Shown here piece after piece: positions 25,330 through 34,717 of a DNA stretch of 64,000 nucleotides. A program made the position numbers and the translations under genes. The notes under the pieces are model-generated. The model was not told where the DNA came from and made no database searches. It saw only the letters and a list, made by a program, of their open reading frames with translations. Source of the DNA: JAFGXW01 sp964634385. GTDB lineage: Bacteria; Bacillota_I; Bacilli_A; Izemoplasmatales; Izemoplasmataceae. The stretch covers positions 1 to 64,000 of the forward strand of contig CAZWIZ010000009.1 in the NCBI GenBank assembly GCA_964634385.1, written 5' to 3'. Every line of letters starts with the position of its first letter. Within the stretch, counting starts at the first letter, position 1.

Positions 25330-25973
25330 CTACATTTTAGTTTTTTATACATATACTTATTTGACCATAATTTACAGCATATTGATGTTTAAAAATCCCT
25401 TTTTAAAGTCAAAGTGTTAAAAAATGCCTTAAAAATTACATATCTCATATGAATATTGTTATGTTTAAAATGCAAGACATACAATGATTATGTACTTACT
25501 TACAAAAGAAATAAAGAGAGATAATAATAATAATACAAATATCTAATTCTTTTGATGAAAAGTAAAATTTAGACGAGTTTTTCCTGTTACTATGGACTTC
25601 CATAAATTCAATTCATCAAAATTATAAAAAAGAAAAAACTTTTTTTATAAAATGCCTTTTGGACTTTTTATAAAGAAATGGAGGTATTTTTATATGCACT
25701 TACCTAGTTCTAATAAACAACCTTTTGAAATGTGTAATATGAAATGAAAAGATTGTTTTTATTACGATATTATGTATAATAAGAATACTAGCAACAATGG
25801 ATTTATATCCATTAAAATTTTACAAGAAACAAGAATCCCTTTACAATGTTAAAGAATCTAAAACTAGATTTTATAAAACTATTTATTCTTTTTTTTGAAT
25901 TTTCCTTACCTTAGGTCGTTTTATAAAAATCAGTAAAGAATTAACAGAAATAACTTAACTTTGAGGTGAAAAA
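25330..25973. other. Gene-poor interval upstream of pgmB
   Basis: About 640 bp without a convincing gene. Seen inside: small hairpins at 25591-25604 (TATGGA/TCCATA) nested in a longer-range pair 25550-25559 with 25612-25621; another at 25796-25813 (AATGGAT/ATCCATT); and a short reading frame at 25694-25747 with a good ribosome binding site. It may be a decayed gene plus a long pgmB leader. No clear terminator or transposase was found. Confidence 0.4.
25694..25747 (+). CDS. Possible 17-residue peptide ORF, uncertain
   Basis: GGAGG lies 9 nt before the ATG. The peptide MHLPSSNKQPFEMCNMK ends at TGA, but the same frame stays open for about 34 more codons to a TAA at about 25850. It could be a leader peptide, or the start of a gene broken by the TGA. 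No homologue recognised. Confidence 0.25.
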   Translation: MHLPSSNKQPFEMCNMK

Positions 25974-26636
25974 ATGAATTATTATAAAAACATATTAAAA
26001 GGAGTTATCTTCGATTTAGATGGAGTTATTACCGATACTGCAAAATATCATTATGTTGCTTGGAAAAGGTTAGCTGATGAAGAAGGAATCGAATTTAACA
26101 AGAATATTAATGAAAAGCTTAAAGGTATTAGTCGAATGGAAAGTTTAGATATCATCTTACAAAACAGTAATAAAATTTACTCTCAGGATGAAAAAATATC
26201 ATTAGCACGTAAAAAAAACAACATGTATGTTACCCTACTAAAACAGCTTAAACCAACTGACATTTTACCAGGCATAACTGCCTTTTTAGATGAACTCAGA
26301 CATGATAATAAAAAAATAGCCTTAGGTTCAGCTAGTAAAAATGCACCAATAATTCTTAAACATTTAAATATTGAACATCTTTTTGATGTTGTGATCTGTG
26401 GCCTAGATATTAAAAAGTCAAAACCTGATCCCGAAGTTTTTTTGCTTGGTGCAAAAAGATTAGGATTAACGCCTGAAGAATGCTTGGTTATTGAGGATGC
26501 AGCATCAGGTATAGAGGCCGCATTAAATGCTAATATGAAGTCAATAGGTATTGGGAATCAAGATTTAAAAAAAGCAACTATTCTTATAAGTCATACTTTG
26601 CAATTAAATACGCTTTTATTAAAAAAGATAAAATAA
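25974..26636 (+). CDS. pgmB: Beta-phosphoglucomutase, HAD superfamily
   Basis: A 220-residue HAD-family enzyme that converts beta-glucose-1-phosphate to glucose-6-phosphate. Nucleophile and acid are D14 and D16 in FDLDGVITDTAKYHY. The cap helices follow, then LGSASKNAP (motif II), a conserved Lys, and VIEDAASGIEAALNA with the metal-binding Glu-Asp. Length is normal. GAGGTG lies 7 nt before the ATG. The enzyme normally partners with an inverting GH65 maltose, trehalose or kojibiose phosphorylase, but none is in this window, so the source of beta-Glc1P lies elsewhere. Confidence 0.92.
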   Translation: MNYYKNILKGVIFDLDGVITDTAKYHYVAWKRLADEEGIEFNKNINEKLKGISRMESLDIILQNSNKIYSQDEKISLARKKNNMYVTLLKQLKPTDILPGITAFLDELRHDNKKIALGSASKNAPIILKHLNIEHLFDVVICGLDIKKSKPDPEVFLLGAKRLGLTPEECLVIEDAASGIEAALNANMKSIGIGNQDLKKATILISHTLQLNTLLLKKIK

Positions 26637-26704
26637 TCTAATACCTATCACATTTAATTACCTGTTTCCTAGATTTTCATTACTATGTCATAGTTCTTTG
26701 TTTC

Positions 26705-26732
26705 TTGATATTCTATCAAAAAATGTTATAAT
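26705..26732 (+). promoter_or_regulatory. Promoter of the TetR-family regulator
   Basis: TTGATA (26705-26710), 16-bp spacer, extended -10 TGT-TATAAT (26724-26732); the ATG follows about 40 bp on after AAGGAGG. Confidence 0.7.
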
Positions 26733-26773
26733 ATTTGTAATACAGAATCCCTTTAAATAAGGAGGAAATAGCT

Positions 26774-27412
26774 ATGAATGATATTCTTAATTATGATGAA
26801 AGCAATGTAAAAAGTAAAAAACGAAAAGAGATTTTAGATAAAAGTATAAACATATTTATACGTGAAGGAATCCACCCAGTTAAAATGAGTGATATTGCCA
26901 ACGAATGCGGAATTTCACTTCGTTCACTTTATTATTATTACCCCAGCAAAGAATACCTCGCCGTTGATATCCAAATCATATGTATGTCAACATTTACTAA
27001 AATAATTAATGGTTTTGATTTTCTTTCTAATGTAGATTATGATAAATTTTCTAACTACTTAGATAGTATCTATCACGTAATTGATGATAATCAAAAAAAC
27101 ATTAAATTCATTACTGTATTTGACTATTACTTTTACAATGCATATCCTAATGAAAAATATACTAATTTTTTAAAAACGAAACTCACTAATAATTTCATCT
27201 TTAATGATAGTGATACTGCTATCTATACTAATACTATCGATTTTCTTGATGAGGATCCACACGTATTTTTTACAACGATAATTCAAAGTATGCTCGCTTA
27301 TGCTCAAAAAATTATTTATCGTGAAAAAGCAATGCTTTCAGAAGATGTTGAAAGTCGAGGAGAATTACGGATATATTTAAAACTTATTAAAAAAGCAATT
27401 AAAAAGTGCTAA
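26774..27412 (+). CDS. TetR/AcrR-family transcriptional regulator
   Basis: A 212-residue protein with an N-terminal TetR helix-turn-helix: KRKEILDKSINIFIREG, MSDIANECGISLRSLYYYYPSKEYL (about residues 18-63). The C-terminal ligand domain (about 70-212) is not recognisable. AAGGAGG lies 7 nt before the ATG, with its own promoter. It stands between pgmB and a convergent glycosidase operon, with no obvious adjacent target. A TetR-type operator occurs at 52206-52221 before a multidrug ABC pair, but a link is speculative. Confidence 0.85.
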   Translation: MNDILNYDESNVKSKKRKEILDKSINIFIREGIHPVKMSDIANECGISLRSLYYYYPSKEYLAVDIQIICMSTFTKIINGFDFLSNVDYDKFSNYLDSIYHVIDDNQKNIKFITVFDYYFYNAYPNEKYTNFLKTKLTNNFIFNDSDTAIYTNTIDFLDEDPHVFFTTIIQSMLAYAQKIIYREKAMLSEDVESRGELRIYLKLIKKAIKKC

Positions 27413-27598
27413 ATAGCAAGGGCACCGAAACTGCAGAACTTAAAAATTCCCATGCATTCGACCAAGCCGATTCGCATAGTGTTTCAGATATGAATCTTCA
27501 AACTGCGACTACGATATTTATAGTAAATATAAAAAGAGTAATGAAACTATTGAAGTAATATTCATTATTTCTCTTGTTCTAACTTAAAAATTATGCAA
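27406..27598 (+). other. Atypical, less AT-rich segment after the TetR gene
   Basis: The first part (27421-27510) is clearly less AT-rich than its surroundings and stays open in one + frame from a GTG at 27406 to TAA at 27556-27558 (about 50 codons, containing GTETAELKNSHAFDQADSH). No ribosome binding site was seen and no family recognised. Could be a remnant of a transferred gene or insertion sequence. Confidence 0.3.
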
Positions 27599-27636
27599 AA
27601 AAGAGATAAATCTCACTCATGAGTTTTATCTCTTTT
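27599..27636. terminator. Terminator between the TetR gene and the GH3 operon
   Basis: Stem AAAAGAGATAAA / TTTATCTCTTTT with an inner CTC/GAG pair, A- and T-rich flanks; it can serve both convergent units. Confidence 0.8.
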
Positions 27637-27678
27637 CTTATTACCTTAGTTTTTCAGCGCCTTCAAATAGCACTTTTT

Positions 27679-30066
27679 TTATCCTCTAATTATTTTCCAT
27701 ATTCCCTTAAAAATTCTTTTATTCATTAAATCTAGTAGTCCTAAAGCTCTATTTTCCGAAATAGCTCCATTACTAAATGTTACCATACTACGGAAAGGCA
27801 TTTCATCAACCATGCTTTCCATCATTTTAAGTATTGCTTCATTCGTTTCCCCTTCGCCAATCATACCGACAAACTGCTTAGTTATTGTCTTATGAAGCAT
27901 TTTCCCAATTAGAGTGCCTTTTAGCTCATTAAAAACACTATTAATATTATATGGTTTTATATTAGGATATGCAGGAACTTCTCTACCATACAATATTTCA
28001 AAATCAGCTTTTGATGGTTCAAAAGAATCATTAATGTTTTTATAGGTGTTTAAATTGTCAGCTATGACCATACTACTACTTTTAACATTGATTGTTTCTT
28101 TTAAGACGATTTCTTTTGATGATTTTCCGACTTTAACTGTATATTTTCCATTTTCTAGTTTAAATCCATCAACATTATATATTTCTAATGATGTTAATGG
28201 GATGACTAGTTTAACTGTTTTTGATTCACCTGCTTTTAATGATACTTTTCGATATCCTTTTAGTTCCTTTTCAGGTCGATATACTACCGAATCATTCAAA
28301 GAAATATAAACTTGGGCAATCTCTTTTCCTTCTATTTTTCCCTTATTTTTAATAATAAATGATACTTCTATATTTTTATCTTTTGAGACTACTAAATCAC
28401 TATATTCAAATGTAGTATAACTTAATCCATATCCAAACGGAAACAATGGTTCTGTAGTAACTGAATCATAATAACGATATCCAACATATAGTCCCTCACG
28501 ATACTCTTCTTGTCTAGGAAGACCAGGAAAGTTCTGATTAGATGGAAATTCTGTTAAACTGTTAGGAAATGTCTCTGCAAGTTTTCCTGAAGGATTAACT
28601 TTTCCAAAAACAATATCACACAATGCTTCTCCACTTGCTTGTCCCCCTAAGTATTGTTCAATAATCCCTTTGACATTATCCTTCCATGGCATAACAATTG
28701 GACTACCGTTTGAAAGTGCAATAATGATATTTTTATTAACATCAGCTATTTCATTTATAAGATGCAAATGGTTATTTGGAATATTTAAATGTGTCCGATC
28801 AAATCCTTCACTTTCAAACAAGTCTGTTAATCCAACCATTAACACAACTACATCAGCTTTCTTTGCTATTTTTATTGCTTCAGATACTAAGAAGTCTTCA
28901 ACTACATCATTTTTAATATTATATCCTGGTGCATATAAAAGTTTATCTCCTAAAACCTCTTTAAAAGCATCATAAGCTTTACTTAATTTAATAGGATTTA
29001 TTAAACTTGATCCACTACCTTGATATCTTGGTATTTTAGCAAATTCACCTATTAAAGCAACAGTTTGATTCTTATTAAGTGGTAAGATATTATCCTTATT
29101 TTGCAATAAAACAATTGTGTCTGCTGCAACTTTTCTAGCAAAGGCATGATGTTCCTCTTTATCAAATTGGCTATTATCTTTATCTAAAGTTTCTTTAGAT
29201 TTCAAGATTAATTCTACTACTCTAGACACTCTTTCATCTAAAACTTTTTCACTTAGTGTCCCTTCTTTAATTGCTTTAATAACTTTTTGATCATGAATTC
29301 CATTACTTCCTGGCATTTCTAATTCTTGACCTGCGATAAGTCCATTAACTCGATTATTACAAGCCCCCCAATCAGTCATAACTAATCCATTATGTCCCCA
29401 TTCTTTTTTTAAAATGTCATCTAGAATTTTTTTATTTTCACTTAAATAAGTTCCATTCAATTTATTATAAGAACACATTACAGTCCAAGGCTGCGCTTCT
29501 TTTACTGCAATTTCAAATCCTTTTAAGTATATTTCTCTTAACGTTCTTTCGTCTACCAAAGCATCAATTCCCATTCTCATTGTTTCTTGATTATTAGCAA
29601 CAAAATGCTTCATTGACGTTCCTATCCCTTTACTTTGAATACCCTTAATTAAACTAGCTGACAATTTACCACTTAAAAAGGGATCTTCACTAAAATACTC
29701 GAAATTACGTCCACAAAGTGGATGTCTTTTGATATTAGCTCCAGGGCCAAGTAAGACTGATACTTTTTCGGTAATACATTCTTCAGCAAGTTTTTCTCCT
29801 AAATTGTAAACTAACTCATTATCCCATGAACTAGCTAATCCAACTGCAGTTGGAAAGCAAGTTGAAGGAACACTTCCAAACATTCCTAAATGATCTGCAT
29901 CTGCATCTTGTTTACGTAATCCATGTGGTCCATCAGTTACCATTATTTTTGGTAATCCTAATCTTTCTATTCCTTTTAAATGCCAAAAATCTTCTCCAGA
30001 GCAAAGTGCGACCTTTTCTTCTAAAGATAATTCGGACATAACATGTTTAATTTTATCTTTCATCAT
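27679..30066 (-). CDS. Beta-glucosidase, GH3
   Basis: About 795 residues, no signal peptide, so cytoplasmic hydrolysis of beta-glucosides. The GH3 N-terminal barrel shows TDGPHGLR, FEYFSEDP, KHFVANNQE and VMTDWGA with nucleophile D232. The alpha/beta sandwich domain and a C-terminal fibronectin-III-like domain (YTTFEYSDL...) follow. The last 110 residues or so form an extra helical tail seen in many clostridial GH3 enzymes. A TTG at 30078 opens a longer frame but lies inside the ribosome binding site; ATGs at 30066 and 30063 are 5 and 8 nt after GGAGG. It follows a GPH symporter, its likely importer. Confidence 0.93.
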   Translation of the reverse strand: MMKDKIKHVMSELSLEEKVALCSGEDFWHLKGIERLGLPKIMVTDGPHGLRKQDADADHLGMFGSVPSTCFPTAVGLASSWDNELVYNLGEKLAEECITEKVSVLLGPGANIKRHPLCGRNFEYFSEDPFLSGKLSASLIKGIQSKGIGTSMKHFVANNQETMRMGIDALVDERTLREIYLKGFEIAVKEAQPWTVMCSYNKLNGTYLSENKKILDDILKKEWGHNGLVMTDWGACNNRVNGLIAGQELEMPGSNGIHDQKVIKAIKEGTLSEKVLDERVSRVVELILKSKETLDKDNSQFDKEEHHAFARKVAADTIVLLQNKDNILPLNKNQTVALIGEFAKIPRYQGSGSSLINPIKLSKAYDAFKEVLGDKLLYAPGYNIKNDVVEDFLVSEAIKIAKKADVVVLMVGLTDLFESEGFDRTHLNIPNNHLHLINEIADVNKNIIIALSNGSPIVMPWKDNVKGIIEQYLGGQASGEALCDIVFGKVNPSGKLAETFPNSLTEFPSNQNFPGLPRQEEYREGLYVGYRYYDSVTTEPLFPFGYGLSYTTFEYSDLVVSKDKNIEVSFIIKNKGKIEGKEIAQVYISLNDSVVYRPEKELKGYRKVSLKAGESKTVKLVIPLTSLEIYNVDGFKLENGKYTVKVGKSSKEIVLKETINVKSSSMVIADNLNTYKNINDSFEPSKADFEILYGREVPAYPNIKPYNINSVFNELKGTLIGKMLHKTITKQFVGMIGEGETNEAILKMMESMVDEMPFRSMVTFSNGAISENRALGLLDLMNKRIFKGIWKIIRG

Positions 30067-30088
30067 TATCTCCTCCAATGTGTAATTA

Positions 30089-31423
30089 TTAAATTATTTC
30101 TTTTGAATCTTTCATTTCATGAATCATTTTAGCAACATCTTCTTCTGAAAGATGATAAAACAATGTGAAAATAATGAAAGCAATAACTAGTCCAACAATT
30201 GGGATAAGGGCTGTTGCAATCCAAATACCATTTAATGCTTCAGCTGTTTGAACTGCTGCAGTTCCTTTATATCCATAAGCACTAATAACAAATAAAGCTA
30301 GTGACCCTGAAATTGCGCCTCCTAATTTCGTACTAAAAGTTTGAACACTAAAAGTAATCCCTTCTTTTCTAATTCCAGTTGTATAATGTCCATATTCCAC
30401 ACAATCTGCAGTAAATATTCCCATCATCATCATTGGCATGAACATTCCTAAACTTTTAAGTGCATTAAGCAATAAAAATAATCCAAAATTATCATAACCA
30501 ACAAAATATTGAATAATACTAAATACAATTGCAGATCCGATTCCCCAAATAAAGATTTTTCTTTTTCCAAACAAACTTACAAGTTTCGGTGTAAGCGCAG
30601 GAATTAATAGCATTGGAACCGCTAGAGTTGCCATTATTGTTGTTTGAATACCAATATCTCCTAAGTTCCACTTAGCAAAATAAGGAGCAATTGTCATTGA
30701 TGTTAAAGTTGCAGTTAAAGCTATAAATGAAGCATAAAAAACTAATAAGTATTTATTATTAGTAACTGTTTTAATCATCTCTTTAAACGAAGTTTTTTCC
30801 TCTCTTTTATAGATGATTCTCTCTTTAACATATATTCTTAATGGTAGCATTATTAATAATGAGAATCCCATTAAAATAATAATTGATGTAGAATACCCTA
30901 GATTTGCAATTAATTGCGGAGATAAAATTCCGATTACCATCATTGCAAGTCCTGCCGCTAATCGTCCAATCGACATAATAGAAACTCGTTCTTCTGGAAC
31001 ATCAGTCATAGTGGTTGCTAAAGCGAAAATTGGTACATCACTAATTGTATATAGCATTCCCCAAACAATATAAGAAATATAAGCATAAGTTGTATTAAAA
31101 CCATCACTTCCATGAAAATTCCAAAAGACAAAAATCGTAGCAATTGGCATTGCAATACTAACAACATTTATCCATGGTTTAAATTTCCCTTTTTTCGGTT
31201 TAGTTTTATCTACTAAAGCCCCTAACATTGGGTCATTAATTGCATCCCATACTCGCGCTACTAAAAATAATGTAGCTACTGCTCCTTCAACCATTCCAAT
31301 CTCATCAGTTAAAAAAATCGCTAGATAAGACAATACCATAAAGTAAATAATATTTTGCCCTACAAACCAAGCTCCATAAGAAGTTCTTTCTTTACGGCTT
31401 GTTAAAAATAATTCTTTATTCAT
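30089..31423 (-). CDS. GPH-family sugar:cation symporter (MelB/XynP-like)
   Basis: A 444-residue membrane protein with about 12 helices. Family signatures: ARVWDAINDPMLGALVDKT (about 54-72) and KPKKGKFKPW, typical of glycoside-pentoside-hexuronide:cation symporters, plus VEYGHYTTGIRKEG in the second half. AAGGAG precedes the ATG. It lies 22 bp upstream of the GH3 beta-glucosidase gene, so it probably imports a beta-glucoside. Substrate and coupling ion are not shown by the sequence. Confidence 0.9.
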   Translation of the reverse strand: MNKELFLTSRKERTSYGAWFVGQNIIYFMVLSYLAIFLTDEIGMVEGAVATLFLVARVWDAINDPMLGALVDKTKPKKGKFKPWINVVSIAMPIATIFVFWNFHGSDGFNTTYAYISYIVWGMLYTISDVPIFALATTMTDVPEERVSIMSIGRLAAGLAMMVIGILSPQLIANLGYSTSIIILMGFSLLIMLPLRIYVKERIIYKREEKTSFKEMIKTVTNNKYLLVFYASFIALTATLTSMTIAPYFAKWNLGDIGIQTTIMATLAVPMLLIPALTPKLVSLFGKRKIFIWGIGSAIVFSIIQYFVGYDNFGLFLLLNALKSLGMFMPMMMMGIFTADCVEYGHYTTGIRKEGITFSVQTFSTKLGGAISGSLALFVISAYGYKGTAAVQTAEALNGIWIATALIPIVGLVIAFIIFTLFYHLSEEDVAKMIHEMKDSKEII

Positions 31424-31462
31424 TTATTCTCTCCTTCTTTCATTTTTCAATTTCATAATCAA

Positions 31463-32299
31463 TTATTTTTTTCTAAAAAATATTTTTTCTAATAGAATAA
31501 ATAAGAAAATAGTAATATAACTTCCTACTAGTACATCACTTAGGAAATGTGCGCCAATAATAACTCTTGATAATGATACGAATACACCCCAAACTACTGC
31601 GATAATAATATAGGTTTTCATTTTTACACTTTTAAAATATGGAACAAAGATCATATACGCTAATGAAATAAAAGCATTAGCTGTATGCCCAGAGGGGAAT
31701 GATTTTAATTCATTGTCATTAGTCCATCCATTGATTTCGTACCAATGTTTAAACTCGCTAACGTTACTTATAGATCTCATTCTAGGTCTTGCCCAAATCC
31801 CTTTAACAATATTTACGACGATTACTTCACTAAAGATTAAAATTAATAAGAGCCATGCATGTTTTTTAAAGCTCTTAAAGTTTTCTCCTTTAGTGTGTGC
31901 TATATATATTGAAACAACAGCTAATACAATTGCCCCAACTATATTAATAATTTTCCAAATTACTGGTGTTCCTTCTTCAGCATGTTCAAATAAATATCTA
32001 ATTGGCATCATCACAACGGTATAACTAAACAAGAAAATAAATAAGACACCTAATACTGTAGCTACAATATTCCACCACTTAATATCTCTTCTTCTTCCAC
32101 CATATAGTAGAACTACTGAAAGCAACATTCCAAACATAGCCGGAAACTCTCCAAATAGATTACCACTCTGACCGATAATAGAATTTTGATTTACAAGAGC
32201 TTCACTAATCGTATAATCAAGATCTCCTATCGCTAAAATTGCCATTAAAACAACGAATACAGTAATACTAACAAGATAAAACTTCTTACTTAATACCAT
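31463..32299 (-). CDS. PAP2-family membrane phosphatase
   Basis: A 278-residue multi-helix protein. The acid phosphatase triad is complete: KGIWARPR (motif 1), FPSGHT (motif 2), SRVIIGAHFLSD (motif 3). Such proteins dephosphorylate lipid phosphates (phosphatidate, undecaprenyl pyrophosphate or PGP) in the membrane. GGAGG lies 6-7 nt before the ATG. First gene of a unit with the GPH symporter and GH3 enzyme, an unusual partner for sugar uptake; the physiological link is unknown. Confidence 0.88.
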   Translation of the reverse strand: MVLSKKFYLVSITVFVVLMAILAIGDLDYTISEALVNQNSIIGQSGNLFGEFPAMFGMLLSVVLLYGGRRRDIKWWNIVATVLGVLFIFLFSYTVVMMPIRYLFEHAEEGTPVIWKIINIVGAIVLAVVSIYIAHTKGENFKSFKKHAWLLLILIFSEVIVVNIVKGIWARPRMRSISNVSEFKHWYEINGWTNDNELKSFPSGHTANAFISLAYMIFVPYFKSVKMKTYIIIAVVWGVFVSLSRVIIGAHFLSDVLVGSYITIFLFILLEKIFFRKK

Positions 32300-32646
32300 A
32301 AATTTCCTCCATCAATACTATTATTTTAGTTTTTTTTATTCTTTTGAAGTTAATTCTAACTTCGTTTATTCCACAGTAGATTTATTTAAATATTATTGAA
32401 TACATTAGCATTAACATAAAAGGTATATTATTTCTATCCATAAAATCCATATTTACAATTTTAGGTGCTTTTACTCTTCCATTTTTGTTCCTAATATAGT
32501 GATTTTCCATGTATTACCTAAATGATACAAAAAACCTTTCAATACAATTATATCTAAAAACACACTAAATGCAATAGTTTTTTGCATAAAGTGTGCATTT
32601 TTTATTTATTATCAGATTTTTCTATAATACATCATAGTCTTATAAC
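32300..32646. other. Intergenic region with inverted repeat and terminator
   Basis: About 350 bp without a gene. A 7-bp inverted repeat GAAGTTA-ATTC-TAACTTC (32346-32363) lies about 50 bp upstream of the PAP2 start and could be an operator. The other end holds the terminator at 32561-32595. No clear promoter could be assigned. Confidence 0.5.
32561..32595 (-). terminator. Terminator after the tyrosine-phosphatase-like gene
   Basis: 14-bp stem with one mismatch (CACACTAAATGCAA / TTGCATAAAGTGTG), 7-nt loop, then TTTTT on the minus strand. Confidence 0.85.
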
Positions 32647-33366
32647 TTAAATACAATAGATATTTAACAATTGTTTTTTAACTTCTTTTGAAACTCCTAA
32701 TTCTAGTAAATAGTTATCTAAAGATCCATATTTTTCAATAACTGCTTCAATAAAGATATTAAAATAATTCTCAAAAACTGTTATTAACGGATCTAAATCA
32801 CTTGGGTTATTAACATTAAAGATACTCATAAAATGGTATCTCATGAATTCAATTGACGATGCTTCAATTGTTAAGTATTCCTCTTTAACCACTTCGATAT
32901 CAAAATCAAAAATTAACATTAGTATAATTCCGAAAACTCCAGTGCGATCCTTTCCAGATGAACAATGGAAAATAAATTCTTTAGATTTTTGTTTTAAAAG
33001 TTTTTGTATAACCTTTTTGTATTCTAAGCTATTCGGTAATGATTCTCCATAAAGAGTAAGCATTTCATTCAACATCTCATCTTTTTTAAGATTATTAAAT
33101 ACCTTCTGAGATGTTGAAGTTTTCTTTAAAATATCAAAATGACTTGTTTTAAACTCGTTTTTATCAAGTTCTCCTAGCTGTTGTCTTTCATCACTACTTC
33201 TAAAATCGTAAACATACTTAATATTCAAATCTTTCATTTTTTGAATATCATTTTTTGATGCATAAGTTAGAATACCACTACGAAAAATAGTATTTGGAAT
33301 AATTCTTTTTCCGTTTTTATTTAGTTTGTTTTCAGCAAGAGTTCTAAAATTAATGATTTTTTCCAT
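32647..33366 (-). CDS. Tyrosine-protein phosphatase-like (Y_phosphatase3 type)
   Basis: A 239-residue cytoplasmic protein with the P-loop HCSSGKDRTG (C135, R141) and the DFRSSDE segment near residue 54, the pattern of bacterial dual-specificity/tyrosine or phosphoinositide phosphatases of the MptpB/IphP type. Located 30 bp downstream of the AraC regulator gene and likely cotranscribed with it. Substrate unknown. Confidence 0.88.
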   Translation of the reverse strand: MEKIINFRTLAENKLNKNGKRIIPNTIFRSGILTYASKNDIQKMKDLNIKYVYDFRSSDERQQLGELDKNEFKTSHFDILKKTSTSQKVFNNLKKDEMLNEMLTLYGESLPNSLEYKKVIQKLLKQKSKEFIFHCSSGKDRTGVFGIILMLIFDFDIEVVKEEYLTIEASSIEFMRYHFMSIFNVNNPSDLDPLITVFENYFNIFIEAVIEKYGSLDNYLLELGVSKEVKKQLLNIYCI

Positions 33367-33396
33367 TTTATTTCATCCTTTTCTTTATTTCGTTTT

Positions 33397-34581
33397 TTAA
33401 CTTTTATAATGTGCTTTTTGATATGCCTTTGGAGTCAACTTCACTTCTTCTTTAAAGACTTTTGTAAAATGAGATGAGCTTGAAAAACCAAGCATTGTCG
33501 ATATATCTAAAATTGTATGATTTTTTTGTTTCAATAATTTTTTTGATTCAACTATTTTTGAATGATTTATATATTTGGACACAGTCATTTTTGTTTCTTT
33601 TTTAAATTGTCGTGACAAATGTTCTTTTGAAACAAATAAAAAACTAGCAATATCAGAAAGTGATACTGATGTAGTAATTTGTCTTCTAATATACAAAATA
33701 GCGCTCCTTATTAAATTTGAGTAATCATTAATTGCGTAATTATAAACAGCTTCTGCATAAGAAATTAAAATATCTTGTGTAATTTTTTTAGAATCAAAAT
33801 TTGATGTCATTGTTTCTATTGTAATTCCGAGATTAGTTGATATTTGATGTCCTAGTTGAACATCTATTCCACCTCTTATCGCTGCTCTATTACATATTGT
33901 ATTTAAAATTGTTAATCTTGTTTTTGAATTTCTTAATGAATCATTAATTGCTCTTTCTGGTAAATCAACCATAATTTCATGAAATTCAAATTTTTTAGCT
34001 TGTTCAACATTTCCTGTTTCTATTATATTTAACAATTTATTTTCTATTTGATAATTTTTAGTAACTGTTTTTGTTTCTTCAAATAATCTTTCAATATTTA
34101 TTGAACGAGCATTTTCTATTTTTTGAGGACTTATTACTTGATAATTAATATCATTAAAAGTTCTATTGGATAAATTAATAATTAAATTATATATATAATC
34201 TATTTCTATAGTCGTTAATACTCTTAATTGATTAAACATATTATCTAGCATAATAGCCTCTTCACCTATCATTCTAAGTCTTCTTTTTAAATTAATCATA
34301 TCGCTAAGACTAGTCTCTTGTTCTAAAAACGGACCTATTACTATCTTGCTATTTTCTAATTTAAATCCAATATATGTTAGGTTAGAATAGTCTTTTAATC
34401 TTACTATATCTTTTTCATTAATTTTACTTATTACTTGTATCCTATTTTTTTTGATTATTTCTGTCATCTTATTTGGCGAAAATATATCACTATAAAGCGA
34501 AGGCTTCTTGTCCTTATTTATTTCATAAATTGGAATACTAACTAAAGAATATAATATTTGAAAAAAAACTGCTAATTCCAT
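33397..34581 (-). CDS. AraC-family transcriptional regulator
   Basis: About 394 residues. The last 100 form a clear AraC double helix-turn-helix: SLSDIASFLFVSKEHLSRQF and ILDISTMLGFSSSSHFTKVF, ending TPKAYQ. The N-terminal 290 residues are not recognised and contain no sugar-cupin motif that I can see. GTG (34590) and ATG (34587) alternatives exist; GGGTG lies 6 nt before the ATG at 34581. Divergent from the GH2 beta-galactosidase gene, which is probably its target. Confidence 0.88.
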   Translation of the reverse strand: MELAVFFQILYSLVSIPIYEINKDKKPSLYSDIFSPNKMTEIIKKNRIQVISKINEKDIVRLKDYSNLTYIGFKLENSKIVIGPFLEQETSLSDMINLKRRLRMIGEEAIMLDNMFNQLRVLTTIEIDYIYNLIINLSNRTFNDINYQVISPQKIENARSINIERLFEETKTVTKNYQIENKLLNIIETGNVEQAKKFEFHEIMVDLPERAINDSLRNSKTRLTILNTICNRAAIRGGIDVQLGHQISTNLGITIETMTSNFDSKKITQDILISYAEAVYNYAINDYSNLIRSAILYIRRQITTSVSLSDIASFLFVSKEHLSRQFKKETKMTVSKYINHSKIVESKKLLKQKNHTILDISTMLGFSSSSHFTKVFKEEVKLTPKAYQKAHYKS

Positions 34582-34611
34582 ATGCATCACCCAATCAATT
34601 ATACTATATTA

Positions 34612-34670
34612 TGTAACAAGTATCAATATATTGGTATTTTATATTAATCTGATATATGAAAACGATAACA
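34612..34670 (+). promoter_or_regulatory. cre/LacI-type sites in the AraC / GH2 divergent region
   Basis: TGAAAACGATAACA (34657-34670) matches all 14 positions of TGWAANCGNTNWCA, and TGTAACAAGTATCA (34612-34625) matches 12. A possible GH2 promoter is TTGGTA (34631-34636), 16 bp, TGA-TATATG (-10 at 34653-34658), which would place the perfect site on the start region, fitting catabolite repression. Confidence 0.6.
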
Positions 34671-34717
34671 TAATACGATATCATTAAAATAGGAAATAAT
34701 GTAAAAAGGAGAAATAT

